A stretch of 11,243 nucleotides of DNA, taken from CAZMCT01 sp964564785. GTDB taxonomy: Bacteria; Planctomycetota; Phycisphaerae; UBA1845; Fen-1342. Made by a program: the position numbers and the translations under genes. The DNA lies in NCBI GenBank assembly GCA_964564785.1, contig CAZMCT010000124.1, positions 1-11,243 of the forward strand. Direction: 5' to 3'. Positions 7,532 through 11,243 of the stretch are shown piece by piece; position 1 is the first letter of the stretch, and each line of letters begins with the position of its first letter. A model generated the notes under the pieces. The model saw only the letters and a program-made list of their open reading frames with translations, was not told where the DNA came from and searched no databases.

Positions 7532-7552
7532 AGTCTGTTTGCAACAGAGACT
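7532..7552. promoter_or_regulatory. Inverted repeat between the ferritin-like and peptidase genes
   Basis: TCTGTT (7534-7539) and AACAGA (7543-7548) pair perfectly around TGC. The arms extend to AGTCT and AGACT if two bases bulge on the right. It lies about 45 bases after the ferritin-like stop and upstream of the candidate peptidase promoter. It could be the end hairpin of the ferritin-like transcript (no T-run) or an operator. Confidence 0.3.
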
Positions 7553-7593
7553 TGCAGCCATCACCCCGTCGCCGCGCGTCACGCCGGCGCCCG

Positions 7594-8019
7594 CTAGTCC
7601 ACCAGCAGTTGCCGCAGCTCCGCCACGTGCTCCGACTCAACCACGATCTGCGACCGGATGAACTCCTCCAGCGGCACGTTCCCCTCCACCCGCCGCAACG
7701 CATCCTGGTACGCTTCCAGCGCGGCCTCCTCGAACGTCAGGGCCAGCTCGAGGGCCTGCCGCGCGTCCACCGACTCCGGCCCCAGCGCCAGGTTCACGTT
7801 CAGGCTTGGGACGGCCCCCAGCGCCCGGATCTTGTGCGCGATCACTTCGGCGTGCTCGACCGTCTCCTGAAACGCCTTCGTCAACACCGGTCCGACCACC
7901 AGGTGATCGATCCCCCGCACCGCATGTGAGAGGTGCAGGTAGCGCAAGGACGCCTCCACCTCTTCCGCGAACAGGCGGTTCAGTTCGGCCACGACCTCGT
8001 TCCGCGATAGTGCGCTCAC
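7594..8019 (-). CDS. Ferritin-like (bacterioferritin-related) protein with altered di-iron site
   Basis: A 141-residue four-helix protein close to bacterioferritin in layout (LNRLFAEEVEASLRYLHL, QETVEHAEVIAHKIRALGA, LALTFEEAALEAY, VVESEHVAEL). Aligned by eye to E. coli Bfr, the ligands E18, H54, E127 and H130 are kept as E20, H56, E128 and H131. E51 and E94 fall on T53 and T95, and the haem Met52 on V54. The oxidase centre may therefore be weak or re-arranged, although E52, E55, E97 and E98 lie close by. It is slightly shorter than Bfr (158). The likely role is cytosolic metal storage or detoxification. GTG start with GGGAGA (8031-8026) six bases upstream; it overlaps the regulator's TGA by GTGA, so it is probably translationally coupled and last in its operon. 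Confidence 0.78.
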   Translation of the reverse strand: MSALSRNEVVAELNRLFAEEVEASLRYLHLSHAVRGIDHLVVGPVLTKAFQETVEHAEVIAHKIRALGAVPSLNVNLALGPESVDARQALELALTFEEAALEAYQDALRRVEGNVPLEEFIRSQIVVESEHVAELRQLLVD

Positions 8020-8609
8020 GACCGCTCTCCCGGCTCGTCACCCGCGATCCGCCGCGCCAGGCACTCGGCCTCGCAGCTCGGACACTCCTCCGCCCGGCCG
8101 TCGCACGTCTCGCTCCCCTGCCAGCGTGCGATCAACTCCCGCCCAGCGGGGCTCAGGTCGAGATATCGCAGGAACGAGAGCAGCCGTTGTGCGGTCGCGT
8201 TGCTCACCAGGTGCTCCAGCTTGCAGGCGTCGATCTCGGCCTGCCCGCCCTGTACACCCAGCACCTCGGCCAGCAGCCGCTGGATCAGCAGGCGCTTGGT
8301 CTTGATGGCCGCGACGAGCCGCTGCCCCGCCGGTGAAAGACGCAGATGCCGGTTCTCGTCCTGCGTCACGAGCCCCGCCTTCTTCAACGGCTGAAGCGAG
8401 ATTGAGACGCTCCCGCGCGTGATGTTCAACTGCCGGGCGATGTCCGACACCCGCGCATATCCCAATTGGCCGATCAGATCGTCGATCGCCATCAGGTGGT
8501 GCGCTGCGCTGTGGGTGATGATGTTCTGGTCGAACTCTTTCCAGGTGTCGCCCGCCGTCTCCGGCTTCGTCGCGTCCGGCCGCGGCGGACCGGCTTCGCC
8601 CCCGTTCAC
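8016..8609 (-). CDS. DtxR/MntR-family metal-dependent regulator with C-terminal Cys cluster
   Basis: A 197-residue DNA-binding protein. Its winged helix-turn-helix (about 33-98, with VSDIARQLNITRGSVSISLQ) and dimerisation helices (about 100-150, with AEIDACKLEHLVSNATAQRL) follow the DtxR family, which represses metal genes when loaded with Fe(II) or Mn(II). By eye, the primary-site residues C102, E105 and H106 of DtxR are C129, E132 and H133, with H37 near Met10. The ancillary-site residues H79, E83 and H98 appear as R106, Q110 and E125. There is no SH3-like third domain; the protein ends in a cysteine cluster (C169, C176, C179, C183) that could bind metal or an Fe-S cluster. The GTG start overlaps the upstream coiled-coil stop by GTGA, and its own stop overlaps the ferritin-like start the same way. 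The gene before HTH residue 23 is low-complexity, so the start is less certain. Confidence 0.8.
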   Translation of the reverse strand: MNGGEAGPPRPDATKPETAGDTWKEFDQNIITHSAAHHLMAIDDLIGQLGYARVSDIARQLNITRGSVSISLQPLKKAGLVTQDENRHLRLSPAGQRLVAAIKTKRLLIQRLLAEVLGVQGGQAEIDACKLEHLVSNATAQRLLSFLRYLDLSPAGRELIARWQGSETCDGRAEECPSCEAECLARRIAGDEPGERS

Positions 8610-10483
8610 GGCGTGCGGGCCGGCGTGTCGCCGGCGCGGCCCGCGGGCTCGGGTTCGACGGGGGGCGGCGGGGCCTGAAGATGGTCCGCGAACCGCACCA
8701 GGCCGCGGGCGTAGGGGAATTCGCGCAGTTTGTCGGTCAACGCCTTCGACACCACCTCCTGGGCCGCCAAGCGGTGCGCTTCCGCCTGCCCTCGATCGAC
8801 GCGCGCCAGCAGGTGGTGTACGGCCGCCAGCGCGGTCTGCGGCACCCAGCCGCTGGTCTTGAAACGCTCGACCATGCCGCTGTACAGATTGCGGGCCGCT
8901 TCGAGCGTGTCGCGACCCGCCGTCTGGGCCGCTACGATTTCATCGTCGTATTTCGTGCGGTCGAACGCGAACTCCGGGTCGTCCTCCACGTACGCGAGCA
9001 GGTCACGGCTGAGCGCGAGTGCCCCGTCCAGGCGCAGGGCGTGGATCCGCCCCACCAGCACGCGAGCAGCCGCCTCGGCTGCCCGCGGCACCTGCTCGAA
9101 AAGCGCGTCGCGCGTCACCAGCCGCAGCCGGTCATTCTTGCCTTTCGCGTCGGCCGTGCTCTGAAGCTCCTTCTGGGCCCGCATCCAGGCGTCGGCCGCG
9201 CTGCGCGCCTGTGTGAACGCCCGTACCGCGTTTTCCCCCGCCTGGAGCGCCTCGCTCTCCTTCGCGAACGCCCTCTCCGCCAGCCCTACGGCCTCCTCCG
9301 CCGCCGCCCGCCGTTCCGTCGCCAACTGCCGGACCCGGTCCTGGAACCGCCCCGCCTCGCGCTCCGCCCGTTCCGCTGATTCCCCCACGAAACGCACGTG
9401 CGCCTCGAGCGCCTCGTGGCCGCTCGCCGTCCGGCGCGCACGCTGCTGGGCCGTTTCGAGCCGCCGTTTCAGCTCCTCGAGTCCCACCACCTCCTGCCCG
9501 CCCTCCAGCGGCGCCGTCAGTGGATCATCCTCCGTCAACCTCGCCCCTCGTCGCCCCCCGAACCGCAGTTCCTGTTCCGCCAGTTGCAGCTCGCCGATCC
9601 GGGCCAGCAGCGCCGTGTACGCCGCGCGGTACGCCGCGAACGCCGCATCGTCACCGGCCGCGAACCCCCGCGACTCCAGCTCGCGCAGTTCACGTGACGC
9701 GCTCTCCAGCTGCGCCGTGACGTCCGCGACCTCTCGCTCCCGCGCCGCAACCTGCTCTTCCAGGCTCTTCCGCGCAGCCGCCGCCTCCGCGTCCAGTCGG
9801 GCCAGTTCCCGCAGGTCGGCCTCAAGCTGACCGCGGATCGGCGCCATGTCCAAACCCCGGTAGTGGTCCAGGTAGCCGCTCGCGGCCCGCCACTGCGCGT
9901 TCAGCGTCACCAAACGCTCCTGCGCAGCAAGCTGCTCCGCCCGCAGCTTTCCCGCTTCCAGCAGCAGCCCCGCCGCCCGCGCGTACTCCGCCAGCCCGAC
10001 CGTCTGCTGCACACCCAACGCCCCCGCATCCGTTTGCGCCGCCGCCCGCGCATCCGTCAGCGCTTTGTTCAACAGGTCGGCATTCGCCTTCGTCTGCGCC
10101 TGGAACTCGCTCAGCGCCCGCTGCGCACCGGCCGCATCACCCGTTAGCGGAACGACCGTCGGCGACGGCAGGTCTTGCGCGGACGCCAACTGCTGCGCCC
10201 GCCGGACCAGCTTCGTGTACTCCTCGCTCACTTGCTGGAGCCGCGGCCGCGCCGTCTCCGCCGCCCCCGGCAGTCCCACTTCCTTGAGCTTCTCCGCGTT
10301 CACGCGCTCGGCTGCCCGCGGGAGCATCAGGCTATACCGCGCCAGCTCGCGCTGCGCCAGTGCCGCCTGCTGCTGGGCTCGCTCCGCCTTCCGCTTGGCC
10401 GAATCCCGCAGCAATGGTGCGAGCAAACCCGCCGCCAGCAGGACCACGGCGATCACGATTCCGACAATCGTGGGGAGTCTCAA
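8606..10483 (-). CDS. Membrane-anchored coiled-coil protein, unknown function
   Basis: A 625-residue protein I cannot assign. One N-terminal hydrophobic helix (about residues 5-25, IVGIVIAVVLLAAGLLAPLL) would anchor it in the inner membrane. The rest is mostly Ala/Glu/Arg/Gln-rich helix with long coiled-coil stretches at about 27-55, 220-275 and 335-440. A more globular helical part (about 460-600, including LREFPYARGLVRFADHL) and a Pro-rich tail follow. Part of the globular end (DTLEAARNLYSGMVERF...) is faintly TPR-like. There is no ATPase or enzyme motif. I chose TTG at 10483 because GGAGG sits six bases upstream and the anchor follows at once; the GTG at 10507 would add eight residues without such a site. 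It overlaps the regulator start by GTGA. A structural or envelope-spanning role is only a guess. Confidence 0.72.
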   Translation of the reverse strand: MRLPTIVGIVIAVVLLAAGLLAPLLRDSAKRKAERAQQQAALAQRELARYSLMLPRAAERVNAEKLKEVGLPGAAETARPRLQQVSEEYTKLVRRAQQLASAQDLPSPTVVPLTGDAAGAQRALSEFQAQTKANADLLNKALTDARAAAQTDAGALGVQQTVGLAEYARAAGLLLEAGKLRAEQLAAQERLVTLNAQWRAASGYLDHYRGLDMAPIRGQLEADLRELARLDAEAAAARKSLEEQVAAREREVADVTAQLESASRELRELESRGFAAGDDAAFAAYRAAYTALLARIGELQLAEQELRFGGRRGARLTEDDPLTAPLEGGQEVVGLEELKRRLETAQQRARRTASGHEALEAHVRFVGESAERAEREAGRFQDRVRQLATERRAAAEEAVGLAERAFAKESEALQAGENAVRAFTQARSAADAWMRAQKELQSTADAKGKNDRLRLVTRDALFEQVPRAAEAAARVLVGRIHALRLDGALALSRDLLAYVEDDPEFAFDRTKYDDEIVAAQTAGRDTLEAARNLYSGMVERFKTSGWVPQTALAAVHHLLARVDRGQAEAHRLAAQEVVSKALTDKLREFPYARGLVRFADHLQAPPPPVEPEPAGRAGDTPARTP

Positions 10484-10489
10484 GTCCAA

Positions 10490-10494
10490 CCTCC
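10490..10494 (-). promoter_or_regulatory. Strong ribosome binding site supporting a TTG start
   Basis: GGAGG on the minus strand lies six bases before the TTG at 10483. The alternative GTG at 10507 lies upstream of this site and has no comparable motif, so the site decides the start of the coiled-coil protein. Confidence 0.55.
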
Positions 10495-10592
10495 GCCCGC
10501 GGCGCACCGGCTACCCGCTGCACCGCGCAAACCAGCGTCCCCTCGGCGAATGCGCGCCGCGTCACGCTGTGTAACCCCGGCAGCCGCCCCTG

Positions 10593-11243
10593 TCAACGAG
10601 CGTCCGGCGCCCAACCCGGCGCTCCGCCCGGAGCCGGCCGCCATTCCGGCTCACCCGCACGCACCAGCCGGCCCTCGGCATCGATCTCGAACTCGAAGGG
10701 GATACGATCCACGCCCCACGCCCGGACGAACTCGCCCCCCCAACCCAGCCCGTCACAGACCACCCAGTGCCGCAGGCCCGCTTGCGCGGCCGCCGCCTCG
10801 GCCGCGGCCGGATCCTCGTCCAATTGGATGCTGATCACGGCCCGGCCCCCTCCGACGCCCTGACCGCCAACCCGGGCTGCGTACGCCCGCGACGCGCGAT
10901 CGAATCCGGCCCAGACCAGCAGCAGCACGCGCCGCCCCGCAAAACCCTCGCGCTCCAGGGCCCGGCCCGACGTCAGGCGCAGCGCCGGCCAGAACGGCCG
11001 GCCCACGGCCCGCGTCCGCCGCAACTTCGCCTCCAGCGCATCGAGCATCGGGTCGCCCGCGTGGTGCGGCCGCAACGGAGCGATCAGCGTCTCCAGTACC
11101 GTTGGATCGTGCTGTTCCTCATCAAACAGGACTGCGGCCAACTTCGGCGCGTATCGACTCTCCGGGTATTGCTCAACGTAGGCCCGGACCGCACGCCGGC
11201 ACTCCGGACCGGCTGCGCGGCCCTGGCCCGCAACCCGACGACC
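10593..11243 (-). CDS. TPR plus thioredoxin-like domain protein without CxxC, 5'-truncated
   Basis: The frame is open to the right edge, so 216 residues of a longer protein are visible; the TTG at 11141 is internal. The first ~35 residues (RAYVEQYPESRYAP) look like the end of a TPR helix pair. From about residue 80 the order fits a TlpA/thioredoxin-like fold: a GRRVLLLVWAGFDRAS strand-turn (visible 104-118), a central helix, WVVCDG, then the cis-proline strand VDRIPFEFEIDAEGRLV. The WCxxC of active oxidoreductases is replaced by WAGFDRAS, so thiol-disulfide activity is unlikely; a binding or scaffolding role is more plausible. The stop lies 109 bases upstream of the coiled-coil start in the same direction, so it may belong to the same transcript. 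I see no promoter in that gap. Confidence 0.65.
   Translation of the reverse strand, partial: GRRVAGQGRAAGPECRRAVRAYVEQYPESRYAPKLAAVLFDEEQHDPTVLETLIAPLRPHHAGDPMLDALEAKLRRTRAVGRPFWPALRLTSGRALEREGFAGRRVLLLVWAGFDRASRAYAARVGGQGVGGGRAVISIQLDEDPAAAEAAAAQAGLRHWVVCDGLGWGGEFVRAWGVDRIPFEFEIDAEGRLVRAGEPEWRPAPGGAPGWAPDAR

Overview
The window is very GC-rich DNA with eight genes packed on both strands. It most likely comes from a planctomycete of the Phycisphaerae type. This is an inference from the two secreted peptidases. Both end in a two-loop dockerin-like tail (NCDG... and DINPFVALLT) behind a GAWERGVPAGDGTRGDPT adhesion-type module, a combination I know mainly from Planctomycetota. No rRNA, tRNA, CRISPR array or insertion sequence is visible. 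No stretch above 300 bases lacks a gene.

Layout. Positions 1-352 (+) hold the 3' end of a ribD-type riboflavin gene. Convergent to it, 362-2005 (-), is an AspT/YidE-type membrane transporter with two RCK_C domains. Divergent from the transporter, 2254-2706 (+) encodes a small exported helical protein of unknown role. A 13-bp perfect hairpin (2794-2829) separates it from two consecutive minus-strand genes for secreted C1 (papain-fold) cysteine peptidases, 4946-7333 and 2889-4862. Their catalytic halves differ: one has a lectin-like domain, the other is a compact, cysteine-rich papain domain. Their C-terminal halves are close copies.

Further along, a minus-strand cluster reads from the right edge leftwards. 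It starts with a TPR/thioredoxin-like protein without the CxxC cysteines (10593-11243, cut by the edge). Next come a membrane-anchored coiled-coil protein (8606-10483), a DtxR-like metal regulator (8016-8609) and a ferritin-like protein (7594-8019). The last three overlap by GTGA stop/start junctions and are almost certainly one operon. Regulator and ferritin-like protein together suggest metal (iron) homeostasis. Both look atypical: the regulator keeps the primary but not the ancillary DtxR site and carries a four-Cys tail, and the ferritin-like protein appears to have Thr at two of the six usual di-iron ligand positions.

The best leads are the module-sharing peptidase pair with its dockerin-like tails, and the coupled coiled-coil/regulator/ferritin-like operon with its altered metal sites. 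I see no defence system or mobile element.
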